The notes: a model not told the origin generated them from the letters alone. A DNA stretch of 64,000 nt from Sinorhizobium glycinis (GCF_001651865.1 NZ_LPUX01000053.1:434001-498000), one strand, 5' to 3'; positions 9,915 to 18,672 are shown, counted from the first letter of the stretch. A program made the numbers and translations.

Positions 9915-10364
9915 TCAGGTGAGCGGCGACCAGGTGCCATCGGTGTTGCGGCATGCCGCGCCGCGTGCCGTCGATGACTGACCCTTCATCACCACCGTAT
10001 GGCTGTATTGCCGGCAATTCTGGGAGCCGACCTGATAGGGGGCGGCAGCCACGACCGAGCCGCTCACGCCGCGCCCTTCCCATGCCACCGGCTGGCCGCC
10101 GGGAGCGGCCTCGAGCGCACGATACTCCGCCTCGAGCGCGCGCTGCCGGTCGGACTTGCCAAGATCGAGATTGCCGAGGCGCGCGATGACGCCGCCCTGC
10201 AGGGCGTCGATATAGGCGGCCGACGACGCTCCGCCCGCTGCGGCTGCGCCAAGACCCGCGACGGCTGCGCCGCCCCGGCCGCCGCCAGTCGTCCCGCAGC
10301 CGGCAAAGGCGACAGTCGATGCGACGACCACGATCCTGCCGCCCAAGGCGACCGCCCGTCCCAT
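9915..10364 (-). CDS. Small glycine-rich outer-membrane lipoprotein (17 kDa surface antigen-like)
   Basis: About 149 residues. A lipoprotein signal ends in VAFAGC, so the mature protein would begin at that lipid-modified cysteine. A Gly/Ala-rich stretch (GGGRGGAAVAGLGAAAAGG) follows, of the type that forms the glycine-zipper membrane segment of 17 kDa antigen and related families. The C-terminal part contains CRQYSHTVVMKG and ACRNTDGTWSPL, typical of the family. The start is taken at 10364 because an AGGA ribosome site lies 11 bases upstream; ATG 10382 and GTG 10406 are alternatives that lengthen the signal peptide. No function is known. It lies downstream of feuQ on the same strand after a 236-base gap. 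Confidence 0.75.
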   Translation of the reverse strand: MGRAVALGGRIVVVASTVAFAGCGTTGGGRGGAAVAGLGAAAAGGASSAAYIDALQGGVIARLGNLDLGKSDRQRALEAEYRALEAAPGGQPVAWEGRGVSGSVVAAAPYQVGSQNCRQYSHTVVMKGQSSTARGAACRNTDGTWSPLT

Positions 10365-10600
10365 TTCTGCGTTAATCCTCATGATACGCGACAACTGAAC
10401 CCTCACTGACCGGTCGCCGCTTGCATCTCGGCGATGGCGTCGAAGCGGCGGCGCTTTCGATTTCTTTTTGCACCCCCGGCCCCGCTAGGCAACCGCGCCC
10501 CGTGCCGCATCGGGCATTTTCGACTGCCGGTGTGACCGCCGGACCACGATGGCGGCTGAGATGGGCCGGTCCGAACAGAACCACCGCCTCACGTCCCGCG

Positions 10601-11986
10601 CTAGACGGCCGCCGGCAGAACGAGTTTGGCCCTGAGCCCGCCCTCCTCGCGCCGACTGAGTTCGACGCTGCCCTGATATTCGCCGACGATCTCGCTGACG
10701 ATCGACAGTCCCAGTCCGGTGCCGGGCTTGCTTTCGTCGAGCCGCTTGCCGCGTTTCATTGCCAAGGCGATCTGATCCGGGTCGAGTCCCGGGCCGTCGT
10801 CGTCGATGCTGAGCACGATCCATTCGCGGCCGGACTCCTTGCTGCGCTTCTGGTCGGTGGCGGGCTCGACACTGAGCGCGACATGATCCCGTGCGTATCG
10901 CGCGGCATTTTCGAGCAGGTTGCCGACGGTTTCCTCGACATCCTGCTGCTCCATGGCCAGTACCAGCCCGGGCGGATCGATCGACAGGCTGAACTGCTTC
11001 TCCGGATTGAGCCGCCGCATCACCCGGACGATCCTTTCGAGCGCCGGCTGAGCCTCCGTGCGCGCCAGAATGGATCCGCGCTGGGCGGCGATCCGGGCGC
11101 GGCTGAGATAGGACTGAACCTGCGTCTGCATCGCGTCCGCCTGCGTCCTGATCAGTTCGCCGTGCGGGACCTCGAGAACGCGCGCCTCGTTGAGCAGCAC
11201 GGCGATTGGCGTCTTAAGGGAGTGAGCGAGATTGCCGACCTGCATGCGGGCGCGTTCGACGATGCGGCGGTTGCTGTCGATCAGCGCATTCACTTCGTTG
11301 GCAAGCGGCTGGATCTCACGGGGGAAAGCACCGTCCAGACGCTCGCTCTGGCCCGTGCGGATCTTCTCGAGCGAGCGGCGCACCTGGTCGAGCGGCCTGA
11401 GGCCGAAGAGAATGGTCAAGGCGTTCACCCCGAGCCCGCCGAGACCGAAGATGGAGAGCGCGATCGTCAAGTTGCGGGTGAAGCGGTCGATGTCCGCCTC
11501 CAGGACGTCGCGGTTGCCGGCAACCCGGAAGCGCGCTGCGTGGCCCTGAATGTCGAGCACCACTTCGGTCTCGGCGACCTCGACCTCATTATCGAAAGGA
11601 TCCTCGGTCGTGTAGAAGCGCTCGTAGCGAATGTCGAAGGGAACCTCATCGACGCTCACGATCGGCAGTTTGGCAGAACCGAGCGACGTCGACAGCAAAG
11701 GCGGCGTATTGAATTCGCCGATCGGCTCGACGATCCAATACCATCCGGTCTGCGGCTGGGAGAAGCGCAGGTCGCCGAGTTGGGGACTGCCGGTCAGGGC
11801 GGCCTTCTCGTCGACGGAGATCGAATTAATGACGTTGTAGAGCTGGGCGCGCAAAAGGTCCTGGAAGCCGCGCTCCGAGCCCTGCCGATAGAGCGCCGAG
11901 ATGACGACTCCGATCACGACGAGGGCAACGACAGCCCAGACGGTCGAAACCGCCAGAACGCGCGCCGTGAGGGATCTAATGGCCAT
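10601..11986 (-). CDS. feuQ: Osmosensing sensor histidine kinase FeuQ
   Basis: 461-residue sensor kinase. Membrane helices lie at about residues 10-32 and 173-195, flanking a periplasmic domain of about 140 residues. A HAMP-like linker follows, then the phosphoacceptor His255 in GNLAHSLKTPIAVL and a HATPase domain with DDDGPGLD and GTGLGLSIV. In Sinorhizobium meliloti FeuPQ activates ndvA and other genes needed for cyclic glucan export at low osmolarity and for nodule invasion. It overlaps feuP by 11 bases. The order feuN-feuP-feuQ and the sequence match that module; assignment rests on recall of the family rather than a search. Confidence 0.9.
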   Translation of the reverse strand: MAIRSLTARVLAVSTVWAVVALVVIGVVISALYRQGSERGFQDLLRAQLYNVINSISVDEKAALTGSPQLGDLRFSQPQTGWYWIVEPIGEFNTPPLLSTSLGSAKLPIVSVDEVPFDIRYERFYTTEDPFDNEVEVAETEVVLDIQGHAARFRVAGNRDVLEADIDRFTRNLTIALSIFGLGGLGVNALTILFGLRPLDQVRRSLEKIRTGQSERLDGAFPREIQPLANEVNALIDSNRRIVERARMQVGNLAHSLKTPIAVLLNEARVLEVPHGELIRTQADAMQTQVQSYLSRARIAAQRGSILARTEAQPALERIVRVMRRLNPEKQFSLSIDPPGLVLAMEQQDVEETVGNLLENAARYARDHVALSVEPATDQKRSKESGREWIVLSIDDDGPGLDPDQIALAMKRGKRLDESKPGTGLGLSIVSEIVGEYQGSVELSRREEGGLRAKLVLPAAV

Positions 11987-12647
11987 TGCCGGGTGCTTGC
12001 ATCCGATATCCGAGACCGCGCACCGTCTCGATCAGGTCATTGCCGATCTTCTTGCGGAGCCGGCCAATGAAGACCTCGATCGTATTGGAGTCGCGGTCGA
12101 AGTCCTGATCATACATGTGCTCGACGAGTTCCGTACGGGAAACCACCTGCCCCATGTGATGCATGAGATAGGAAAGCAGCCGGAATTCGTGCGAGGTCAG
12201 CTTCAGCGCGACACCGCCGACGGTCGCCTTCGAGCCTTTCGTGTCAAGGCGGACCGGGCCGCAGACGATCTCGGAACTGGCATGTCCGGCGGCGCGCCGA
12301 ATCAGAGCCCGGATGCGGGCGAGCACTTCCTGGACATGGAAGGGCTTCGCAACATAATCGTCGGCGCCGGCATCGATCCCCGCCACCTTGTCGCTCCAGC
12401 GGTCGCGAGCCGTCAAGATCAGCACCGGCATGGTCTTGCCGTCGGCCCGCCACTTTTCCAGCACCGTGATGCCGTCCATTTCCGGCAGGCCTATATCGAG
12501 GATGATCGCGTCATAGGGTTCCGCGTCGCCGAGGTAGTGGCCTTCCTCTCCGTCGTAGGCCTGGTCGACGACGTAACCGGCTTCCTTCAGCGCTTCGGCC
12601 AGTTGCCTGTTCAGATTGACGTCGTCCTCGACTATCAGGATGCGCAT
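11976..12647 (-). CDS. feuP: Response regulator FeuP (OmpR family)
   Basis: 223-residue regulator with a receiver domain (VEDD acidic pair, phosphoacceptor Asp51 in ILDIGLPEMDG, Lys in VAKPFH) and a C-terminal winged helix with TVRGLGYRM. It is phosphorylated by FeuQ, encoded in the overlapping downstream gene. In S. meliloti FeuP is required for ndvA expression, osmoadaptation and symbiosis. The upstream feuN stop is 39 bases from the FeuP start, so all three are likely in one transcript. Confidence 0.92.
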   Translation of the reverse strand: MRILIVEDDVNLNRQLAEALKEAGYVVDQAYDGEEGHYLGDAEPYDAIILDIGLPEMDGITVLEKWRADGKTMPVLILTARDRWSDKVAGIDAGADDYVAKPFHVQEVLARIRALIRRAAGHASSEIVCGPVRLDTKGSKATVGGVALKLTSHEFRLLSYLMHHMGQVVSRTELVEHMYDQDFDRDSNTIEVFIGRLRKKIGNDLIETVRGLGYRMQAPGNGH

Positions 12648-12686
12648 CTTGCTTCTACTTCCCTCTGCAACGGGCGCCGCCGATGC

Positions 12687-12938
12687 CTACATCGGCACCT
12701 TGACCGTCACCTTCTTCGGCCGCCCTCCATTGCCCGGGATTAGCACGGTAACGACGCACTTGCCATCGGCTGTCGGCTGGGCGGAAAGCAATTCGCCGCC
12801 CGTCTCGGCGACGACTTGCGCCGCCGCAGCGCTGCAATCACCCGCCGCGCGAACAACAACCGTAGGCATGTCAAAGGCAGGCGGCGAAAAACCTGCGAGA
12901 CCTGCGGCGAGCGCGGCTATGGTCACTGATGAAGACAT
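12687..12938 (-). CDS. feuN: Small periplasmic inhibitor of FeuPQ signalling, FeuN
   Basis: 83-residue exported protein. Residues 1-22 form a short signal peptide, and the mature part has two cysteines (Cys35 and Cys61) that could form a disulfide and a basic C-terminus (RPKKVTVKVPM). In S. meliloti a protein of this size and position, FeuN, represses FeuQ from the periplasm, and its loss is lethal unless FeuPQ is also inactivated. The call rests on position directly upstream of feuP, length and export signal; the sequence resembles PepSY-like small periplasmic proteins. It is likely the first gene of the feuNPQ operon. Confidence 0.82.
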   Translation of the reverse strand: MSSSVTIAALAAGLAGFSPPAFDMPTVVVRAAGDCSAAAAQVVAETGGELLSAQPTADGKCVVTVLIPGNGGRPKKVTVKVPM

Positions 12939-13828
12939 GAACGCACTTTCGACTTGGGAAGATCATGGCAAAATCATTAGCTGATAGAGGCTGAATGGCA
13001 AATGAATGTCGGTCCAGCGACGCGCGACATCCCGTGGCGGACGTCGGCGCGCCCAAGCCGGAGATCCACCAGGGATTGCAACGGTCGGTGGCCTGCCGCA
13101 CAGCCTCATCCGACAGGTCCGCAGCCCGTTAAGATCTTTGCATCACACTCTGGGACCGGCGGGCTTTGCCTCAATCGTAGCTGAGATGCGGCTTCGCCGA
13201 TCGCGAATCGGCCGAATTGCTTGGAGGCTTTTTCTCAGAATTCGATTCCGGGTCATCGAAAGTCGAGTAAGGCAGCTCGAAGGCGATTCCAGCTTTGCTC
13301 GCAAGCCTTTGAAGATGATTACCTTTTGGCTCGTCTTTTATTCCATCCCACCCATCATTTCCGGAATCATACGCAATGGCGCGCAGGTCTCCCCCTTGCA
13401 AGTCCATCGGAGGTGGATGGAAAGCACGTCTGTGGACGAGCAACCCTTAATCGATTTAAAGTTTTTTCAATCGTTTAAATAGTTTAACCGACTGATTTAC
13501 AAAGTATTTGCCTTATGAAATGGTCGGCGCCATTCCAACCGTCTCGCTCAGGAGGACCGGATGCAGTCACTCGCGAACAAGCCGCTCGTATCGCCGCAGT
13601 CCAGGATTCCACAGTCGCTGCTCGACCGTTTCGAAAACGAGTGGCGCGAAATGCGCGCGGCCAGCGAAACTGCTCCAAGGCCGATTCCGGCTGCAAAATG
13701 ATCACTCCTTCTCGGCGATTGGTTCGCCGAGAAGTGGCCTTCATACCCGTGAAAGCATTGGATTGCGCCCGCTGACGCATCGTGGCGCGAGTTTTTGTCA
13801 ATTACGGAATTCGTGCTACTCTTTTCGG
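12939..13828. other. Intergenic stretch between feuN and the YjbR-like gene, partly AT-rich
   Basis: About 890 bases with no convincing gene. It should hold the feuN promoter (minus strand) near 12940-13050. Between about 13190 and 13510 the DNA is visibly AT-richer than its surroundings, with three TTTAA-containing blocks around 13453-13486. One doubtful minus-strand reading frame is listed separately. The stretch could be the remnant of a lost or transferred gene. Confidence 0.6.
13171..13407 (-). CDS. Doubtful hypothetical protein upstream of feuN
   Basis: A 78-codon frame from ATG 13407; the same frame extends to a TTG at 13443. The translation is hydrophilic and ends in a Ser/Asn/Asp-rich tail (DDPESNSEKKPPSNSADSRS). 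Its amino-acid composition is more protein-like than the shadow frames around it, and the DNA is AT-richer than its neighbours. No ribosome site is evident before the ATG and I recognise no family. It may be a decayed gene fragment or chance. Confidence 0.25.
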   Translation of the reverse strand: MDLQGGDLRAIAYDSGNDGWDGIKDEPKGNHLQRLASKAGIAFELPYSTFDDPESNSEKKPPSNSADSRSAKPHLSYD

Positions 13829-14164
13829 ATGCTAACCGAAGAGATCGAAAAGCTGGCACTGAGCCTTCCCGGAACGCAGGAAAACGCCCATTTCGGAGCG
13901 CGGGACTTCCGAGTGGGCAAGCGCATATTCATGACCCTGCCGGAGGCAGGCCGTGCCGTCTTCAAGCTGACGCCCGATCAGCAGCGTATGCTGCTCGAAA
14001 TGGAACCAGGCGTCTGCGCCGCGGTGCCCGGGGGCTGGGGTGAGCGAGGCTGGACATCTCTCTACTTCGTAGATGCCGACGAGGAGCTCATTCGCCAGTC
14101 GCTGGAGACGGCCTGGAGGAATGCCGCCCCAAAGAGCCTCGTGCGGAAAAACGGCCGCCACTGA
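13829..14164 (+). CDS. MmcQ/YjbR-family DNA-binding-fold protein
   Basis: 111-residue protein of the YjbR/MmcQ family (DUF419), compact proteins with a CyaY-like fold and no settled function. Family features visible are the N-terminal LALSLPGTQENAHFGARDFRVGKRIFM segment (in pieces), the hydrophobic FKLTPDQQ core and the C-terminal SLYFVDADEELIRQSLETAW. The start is the ATG at 13829; a longer in-frame extension to 13508 has unprotein-like composition and is rejected. It stands alone, with a palindromic repeat immediately after its stop. Confidence 0.85.
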   Translation: MLTEEIEKLALSLPGTQENAHFGARDFRVGKRIFMTLPEAGRAVFKLTPDQQRMLLEMEPGVCAAVPGGWGERGWTSLYFVDADEELIRQSLETAWRNAAPKSLVRKNGRH

Positions 14165-14260
14165 TGCATGTCGCCCAAAAGTGTGCAGCGGTTTTGGGAC
14201 AACGACATGCATGAAAACAAGGAGCGTCGCATGAACCCGTCTGAACGCGACGCGTAGGCT
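14165..14260 (+). repeat. Long palindromic repeat, copy 1 (second copy near 53.6 kb)
   Basis: Nested inverted repeats: TGCATGTCG (14165-14173) pairs with CGACATGCA (14203-14211), and inside it CCCAAAA pairs with TTTTGGG. The same hairpin occurs in opposite orientation at 53578-53624. Similarity appears to extend beyond the hairpin, with a shared TTCATGCGACGC block. It lies between the convergent 3' ends of the YjbR-like and YcgN-like genes, so it may also end both transcripts. Confidence 0.75.
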
Positions 14261-14726
14261 ACTTCGCGGGTTCCAGACCCACTTCCAGAGGCCAGCTAAC
14301 CAGGTAATCTTCGTAGTCTTCGACGTCGATGCCGTCCTCGGCGATTGTGCGTCCGCGCACGGAGATCCCGGCCGCATGCACCGTTTCCGGATCGCCGGAG
14401 ACGAGCGGGTGCCACCAGTAGAGGTCATGGCCCTCGGCTACCAGACGATAACCGCAGGTCGGCGGGAGCCAGCTGATCTCTCGCACCGCCTGCGGGGTCA
14501 ATTGGACGCAGTCGGGAACGGTCGCCTGCCGGTTATCATAGTCCTTGCAGCGACAGCTCTCGCCGTCGAGCAGGGTGCAGCGGATCGAGGTCCAGGCGAT
14601 CTCACCCGTGTCCCAGTCCTCCAGCTTGTTGAGACAACAGAGACCGCAGCCGTCGCAAAGGCTCTCCCATTCGGCGTTGGTCATCTCTTCCAGGTTCTTC
14701 GTCTTCCAGAAAGGCATTTCGCCCAT
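14259..14726 (-). CDS. YcgN/UPF0260-family cysteine-rich protein
   Basis: 155-residue cytosolic protein of the YcgN (UPF0260, YkgJ-like) family. The eight or more cysteines are arranged in motifs that suggest metal or Fe-S binding: CDGCGLCC near residue 25, then [14 protein letters not shown] and a Cys in VPDCVQL. The family has no firm function. It is convergent with the YjbR-like gene on its left and divergent from the PBP gene on its right. Confidence 0.88.
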   Translation of the reverse strand: MGEMPFWKTKNLEEMTNAEWESLCDGCGLCCLNKLEDWDTGEIAWTSIRCTLLDGESCRCKDYDNRQATVPDCVQLTPQAVREISWLPPTCGYRLVAEGHDLYWWHPLVSGDPETVHAAGISVRGRTIAEDGIDVEDYEDYLVSWPLEVGLEPAK

Positions 14727-14869
14727 CGCGTCACACTTTCGTCACTTCCACGCCGACATGGAAAGTTTGCAGAAAATTGCCGGTTTTTTAAGGCCGACGG
14801 CACGATATGCAAGTAGATTGGAACTTCGCGTCGTGCAAATATCGTCGTGTGGCAAGGAAGCTTCGGGAC

Positions 14870-17086
14870 ATGAAAGCCGTGCAGGAACCGCCGAAAGAGG
14901 AAAACCGGCCGAAGAAGCGACACATCTTTCTGCGAATCGATTCCTGGATCGACTCGACCGTGTGGAATGCCGGATTCGGCCTGGCGGAATGGTGGGAAGA
15001 CACCACGATCTTCTTCCGTCGCTTTCGCATGCGCGGCTGGAAAAAAGTGCTTTTCGAAGTGCTCGGCGAAGGGATGACCTGGGGCACCGCGGGCTCCGTG
15101 CTGATGCTTGCGCTGGCGCTCCCGGCCTTCGAGGAAACCAAGGGCGACTGGCGGGCTCAAAGCGACTTCGCCGTCACCTTTCTCGATCGCTACGGCAACG
15201 AGATCGGCCATCGGGGCATCATCCACGAAGATTCGGTTCCGATCGACGAACTGCCGGATCACCTGATCAAGGCGGTCCTGGCGACGGAAGACCGCCGTTT
15301 CTTTGACCACTGGGGCATCGACTTCCTCGGCCTGTCGCGCGCCATGACGGAAAACGCCCGCGCCGGCGGCGTGGTTCAGGGCGGCTCCACGCTCACGCAG
15401 CAACTCGCCAAGAACCTGTTCCTCTCCAACGAGCGGACGATCGAGCGCAAGATCAAGGAAGCGTTTCTCGCCGTCTGGCTCGAAAGCAATCTCTCGAAGA
15501 AGGAGATCCTCCGCCTCTATCTCGATCGCGCCTATATGGGCGGCGGCACCTTCGGTGCGGCAGCGGCGGCTCAGTTCTACTTCGGCAAGGCGATCACCGA
15601 CGTCGATCTCGCCGAATCCGCCATGCTGGCCGGTCTGTTCAAGGCCCCGGCGCGATATGCGCCCCACGTCAACCTGCCGGCGGCGCGCGCTCGTGCCAAC
15701 GAGGTTTTGTCCAACATGGTCCAGGGCGGCCTGATGACGGAGGGCCAGGTACTCGCCGCCCGCCTCAATCCCGCAACCGTCATCGACCGCGCCCAGGTCA
15801 AGGCACCGGACTTTTTCCTCGACTGGGCCTTCGATGAGGTCCAGCGCATTGCCGCCCCATTCGCGCAGCATTCGCTCATCGTGCGCACGACGATCGACAT
15901 GGGGCTGCAGCAGGCGGCCGAAGAATCGATCGAATCGAGCCTCAGGCAGTATGGCGAAAGCTATAAGGTGAAGCAGGGCGCGCTGGTCATGATCGAAAAT
16001 GGCGGCGCCGTGCGTGCCATGGTCGGCGGCCGCGACTATGGGGAAAGCCAGTTCAATCGAGCGACCCGGGCGCTGCGCCAGCCCGGCTCCTCCTTCAAGG
16101 TCTATACCTACGCGGCGGCGATGGAGAAAGGCATGACGCCCGAGACGGTGGTCGTCGATGCGCCGATCACTTGGCGCGGCTGGTCGCCGCAGAACTACGC
16201 CCGCAAGTATGCCGGGCGGGTCACCTTGATGAACGCGTTGGCGAGATCGATCAACACCGTTCCGGTCCGCCTCGCGAAGGACAAGCTCGGCACCGAAGTC
16301 ATCGCCCAGACCGCAAGGAGAATGGGTGTCGAAACGCCGATCCGCACCGACAAGACCATGCCGCTCGGCACGTCGGAGGTAACCGTACTCGATCAGGCGA
16401 CGGCCTATGCCGTGTTTCCTGCCGGAGGATTGGAATCCCGACGGCACGGCATCAGTCAGATCCTGAATTACGACGGCGACATCCTCTACGACTTCGGCCG
16501 CGACGCGCCGCCGGCGCGACGGGTTCTGAGCCAACAGGCCATCTCGTCGATGAACCGGATCCTCACCCAGATCCCGGTCATCGGAACCGGACGCAGGGCC
16601 GCGCTGAGCAATGGGGTCGTGGCGGGCGGCAAAACGGGGACGACGCAAGCCTATCGCGACGCCTGGTTCGTCGGCTTCACCGGCGACTATACGACGGCGG
16701 TCTGGTTCGGCAATGACGACTACACCTCCACTGAAGAAATGACCGGTGGCTCCCTGCCGGCGATGACCTTCAAGCGGCTGATGGACTATGCCGAACAGGG
16801 CATTGAGCATCGCGCAATCCCGGGCATCGAGGCTCCGCCGGCCGAAACGCAAAAGAAGCCGGAGGCGGTCGCCGAGGCCCCGCCGGATGAAAACGCCTTG
16901 CCGCCCCTCGTCCGGCCGCGATCCCTGTCCGGCGAGGTGACCCGACTTCTGAAATCGATCGGCAATGCCTTCGAGCAAGCGTCGCCGTTGAAACCCAGAG
17001 AAAAGGTCGGCGGCCGGGTTGCGGCGCTTGGAGCGCCCGAGGGAGCGCCGGCGACGCCGCTGATGACAAATGCCGCGAAGAATTGA
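14870..17086 (+). CDS. Bifunctional class A penicillin-binding protein (PBP1A family)
   Basis: 738-residue peptidoglycan synthase with one membrane helix after a basic N-terminus. The glycosyltransferase domain has its catalytic Glu140 in EDRRFFDHWG and the GGSTLTQQLAKNLFL motif. The transpeptidase domain has Ser407 in SSFK, the SIN motif at 460-462 and KTGTTQ at 588. A Pro/Glu-rich C-terminal tail follows. It polymerises lipid II and crosslinks the stem peptides in the periplasm. ATG 14870 is chosen because AAGGAAG lies nine bases upstream; an upstream ATG at 14807 would add 21 residues. Single gene, divergent from the YcgN-like gene. Confidence 0.93.
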   Translation: MKAVQEPPKEENRPKKRHIFLRIDSWIDSTVWNAGFGLAEWWEDTTIFFRRFRMRGWKKVLFEVLGEGMTWGTAGSVLMLALALPAFEETKGDWRAQSDFAVTFLDRYGNEIGHRGIIHEDSVPIDELPDHLIKAVLATEDRRFFDHWGIDFLGLSRAMTENARAGGVVQGGSTLTQQLAKNLFLSNERTIERKIKEAFLAVWLESNLSKKEILRLYLDRAYMGGGTFGAAAAAQFYFGKAITDVDLAESAMLAGLFKAPARYAPHVNLPAARARANEVLSNMVQGGLMTEGQVLAARLNPATVIDRAQVKAPDFFLDWAFDEVQRIAAPFAQHSLIVRTTIDMGLQQAAEESIESSLRQYGESYKVKQGALVMIENGGAVRAMVGGRDYGESQFNRATRALRQPGSSFKVYTYAAAMEKGMTPETVVVDAPITWRGWSPQNYARKYAGRVTLMNALARSINTVPVRLAKDKLGTEVIAQTARRMGVETPIRTDKTMPLGTSEVTVLDQATAYAVFPAGGLESRRHGISQILNYDGDILYDFGRDAPPARRVLSQQAISSMNRILTQIPVIGTGRRAALSNGVVAGGKTGTTQAYRDAWFVGFTGDYTTAVWFGNDDYTSTEEMTGGSLPAMTFKRLMDYAEQGIEHRAIPGIEAPPAETQKKPEAVAEAPPDENALPPLVRPRSLSGEVTRLLKSIGNAFEQASPLKPREKVGGRVAALGAPEGAPATPLMTNAAKN

Positions 17087-17116
17087 CTTCGCAACGACAA
17101 ATCCGTTTTCTGGCGG

Positions 17117-17220
17117 CCTGCAGCGCAGTGCGTCTTACCAGACACACAGAGATCGCTGCAGCACTTTGAATTGCTGCATGTTTTTGCCCTTGAATCAGCT
17201 ACGATTAAAGGAAACATGCA
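17117..17220 (+). repeat. RIME-like intergenic palindromic element, copy 1
   Basis: About 104-base element found four times in the window in the same orientation. It starts with a short hairpin around a GTGCGTCTT...AGAC core and ends with a second hairpin made of GCATGTTT and AAACATGC arms. The constant middle block reads GCACTTTGAATTGCTGC. The architecture and size fit the RIME1 family of Sinorhizobium as I recall it. This copy begins 31 bases after the PBP stop. Confidence 0.7.
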
Positions 17221-17285
17221 ATAGCCGTCGCCGCACAACCGATTCTGGTGCAGGATAAACGAGACATCATTCGGTAGAGCCCCCC

Positions 17286-17873
17286 TTGTTCCGCGTTCCC
17301 CTCCTCGTCGCCCTTGCCCTTGTCGTCGCCTTCGTCGGCGGCATGACTTCGGCCGTATGGGCGCTGAAGGCGACGATCGGCTTTGGATCGATCGCGATCG
17401 GTCCTTGGGTGGCCTTCCCCGAAGCGCAAACCGTCGCGGCCGATCCCTATGCAAAGGCGCACCGGGCCCGTGCCGGGGAATTGCTCTATGGCAGCGCGGA
17501 AGGGTTGAGGTTCACAGCCGCCACCGATGATTCCGGCGCACGCCTGTCCGCCGCCTGCTCCTACGACATTTCCGGGATTACGCCGCCCGCCCGTTTCTGG
17601 ACGCTCTACGCCGCGACCACCGGCGGCGCTACGTTGCGACCGGGAACCGAGATACCTTCAGCGATCAATTCGTGGGTGGTATTGCGCGCCAAGGACAGCA
17701 GCTTCGTCATTCATGCCTCGCCGGCCGCACAGCCGGACAATTGGCTCGCCATCCGCCATACGGGGAATTTTCAGCTCGTCCTGACCCTGCTCGATACGCC
17801 GACCGCCGGCTCCTCCGGACTGATCGACCTCGCAATGCCGAAGATCGTCAAGACCGGGTGCGGCAATGCGTAG
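17286..17873 (+). CDS. DUF1214-domain membrane-anchored protein
   Basis: 195 residues with one N-terminal membrane segment (about 4-27) and a periplasmic DUF1214-type domain, recognisable by ARFWTLYAATTG, RHTGNFQLVLTLLDTP and a conserved central SYDISG. The start is a TTG at 17286 with GGTAGAG six bases upstream, so translation may be modest. It overlaps the next gene, which has the partner DUF1254-type domain, by eight bases. The biochemical role of these domains is unknown. Confidence 0.8.
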   Translation: MFRVPLLVALALVVAFVGGMTSAVWALKATIGFGSIAIGPWVAFPEAQTVAADPYAKAHRARAGELLYGSAEGLRFTAATDDSGARLSAACSYDISGITPPARFWTLYAATTGGATLRPGTEIPSAINSWVVLRAKDSSFVIHASPAAQPDNWLAIRHTGNFQLVLTLLDTPTAGSSGLIDLAMPKIVKTGCGNA

Positions 17874-18414
17874 GGTTCTGTTCACCTTTCTCGTCGGTCT
17901 GGTCGGCGCAGCCCTCCTGCATATCGTCATCGTCCTCTCCCTGCCGCAATTCACCGGCCGCGACGCCTATACCCGGATCCTCGGCCTTCTCGAGATGGAC
18001 AGCTTCTTTGCGCTATCGGCCGAGCCGGGTCCGACCGGACTGGACAATAGCGATCCCTTTCTGCGCACCGCCGTCTGCAGTTTCTCGATCGCGGATGCGC
18101 CGGCACGGTTCATCGCTCGCGGCGCCGTGCCTTTCTGGTCGCTCTCGATCTTCGATAGCGGGTCGAACGAGGTCTTCAGTATGAACGACCAGACCGCCGT
18201 CAATGGAGATCTCGATCTCGTCGTCGCCACACCAATCCAATTGGTGGAGCTTCGCAAAGCGCCACCGGAGGCGCTCGCCCAATCGATCATGATCGAGATG
18301 AAGGATGACGAGGGCTATGCTGTCCTGCGCGCCCTGGCGCCGCTCAACAGTTTCGAGGAGCAGGTCCGCGATTTCCTGACGGAATCGAGCTGTGCGCCGT
18401 TCCGCCGCCAGTGA
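17866..18414 (+). CDS. DUF1254-domain membrane-anchored protein
   Basis: 182 residues with one N-terminal membrane helix (about 5-27) followed by a periplasmic domain of DUF1254 type (RFIARGAVPFWSLSIFDSGS, FSMNDQTAV). It overlaps the upstream DUF1214 gene by eight bases, so the two are translationally coupled and probably act together. In larger related proteins the two domains sit in one chain with DUF1254 first; here they are separate and in the opposite order. No enzymatic function is known. Confidence 0.78.
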   Translation: MRRVLFTFLVGLVGAALLHIVIVLSLPQFTGRDAYTRILGLLEMDSFFALSAEPGPTGLDNSDPFLRTAVCSFSIADAPARFIARGAVPFWSLSIFDSGSNEVFSMNDQTAVNGDLDLVVATPIQLVELRKAPPEALAQSIMIEMKDDEGYAVLRALAPLNSFEEQVRDFLTESSCAPFRRQ

Positions 18415-18504
18415 CGTGAATGTGGGAAGTTGAAGAGATCGATGGGCCGCGCAGCGCTGAGCATCGGCGAGCCCGCGGTTTGCGAGGCTATCGCGCGTGT
18501 CCGG

Positions 18505-18672
18505 CTACTGCTTCTTGACCTGCCGTCCGGTCGGAGCGCTTGGCTGCGGGCCACGCCCGTCGAGCCGCTCGTAACGGATGCCCGTAAAAAACAACACTTT
18601 GGCACTGCCCGAGACGGGGCGCCTTCGTGGCATCTTGACCTTGCGGTCCTGCAATCTGATTACGTCTGCCAT
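18505..18672 (-). CDS. Small basic protein of unknown function (55 residues)
   Basis: 55-residue basic protein beginning MADVIRLQDRKVKMPRRRP. The ATG at 18672 has GGAG six bases upstream, which is a good site. The middle segment AKVLFFTGIRYERL looks like a folded or interaction segment, and the ends are basic. I recall similar short proteins in rhizobial genomes but cannot name a family. It is a monocistronic unit; a CtrA-like box lies about 205 bases upstream of its start. Confidence 0.65.
   Translation of the reverse strand: MADVIRLQDRKVKMPRRRPVSGSAKVLFFTGIRYERLDGRGPQPSAPTGRQVKKQ

Noticed and set aside
13006-13482. 158-codon plus-strand frame upstream of the YjbR-like gene
   Set aside because: No ribosome site, no recognisable domain, and codon pattern unlike the genuine genes; probably chance in a noncoding stretch.
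14681-16978. 765-codon minus-strand frame across the PBP gene
   Set aside because: Antisense shadow of a PBP1-type gene that has all glycosyltransferase and transpeptidase motifs.
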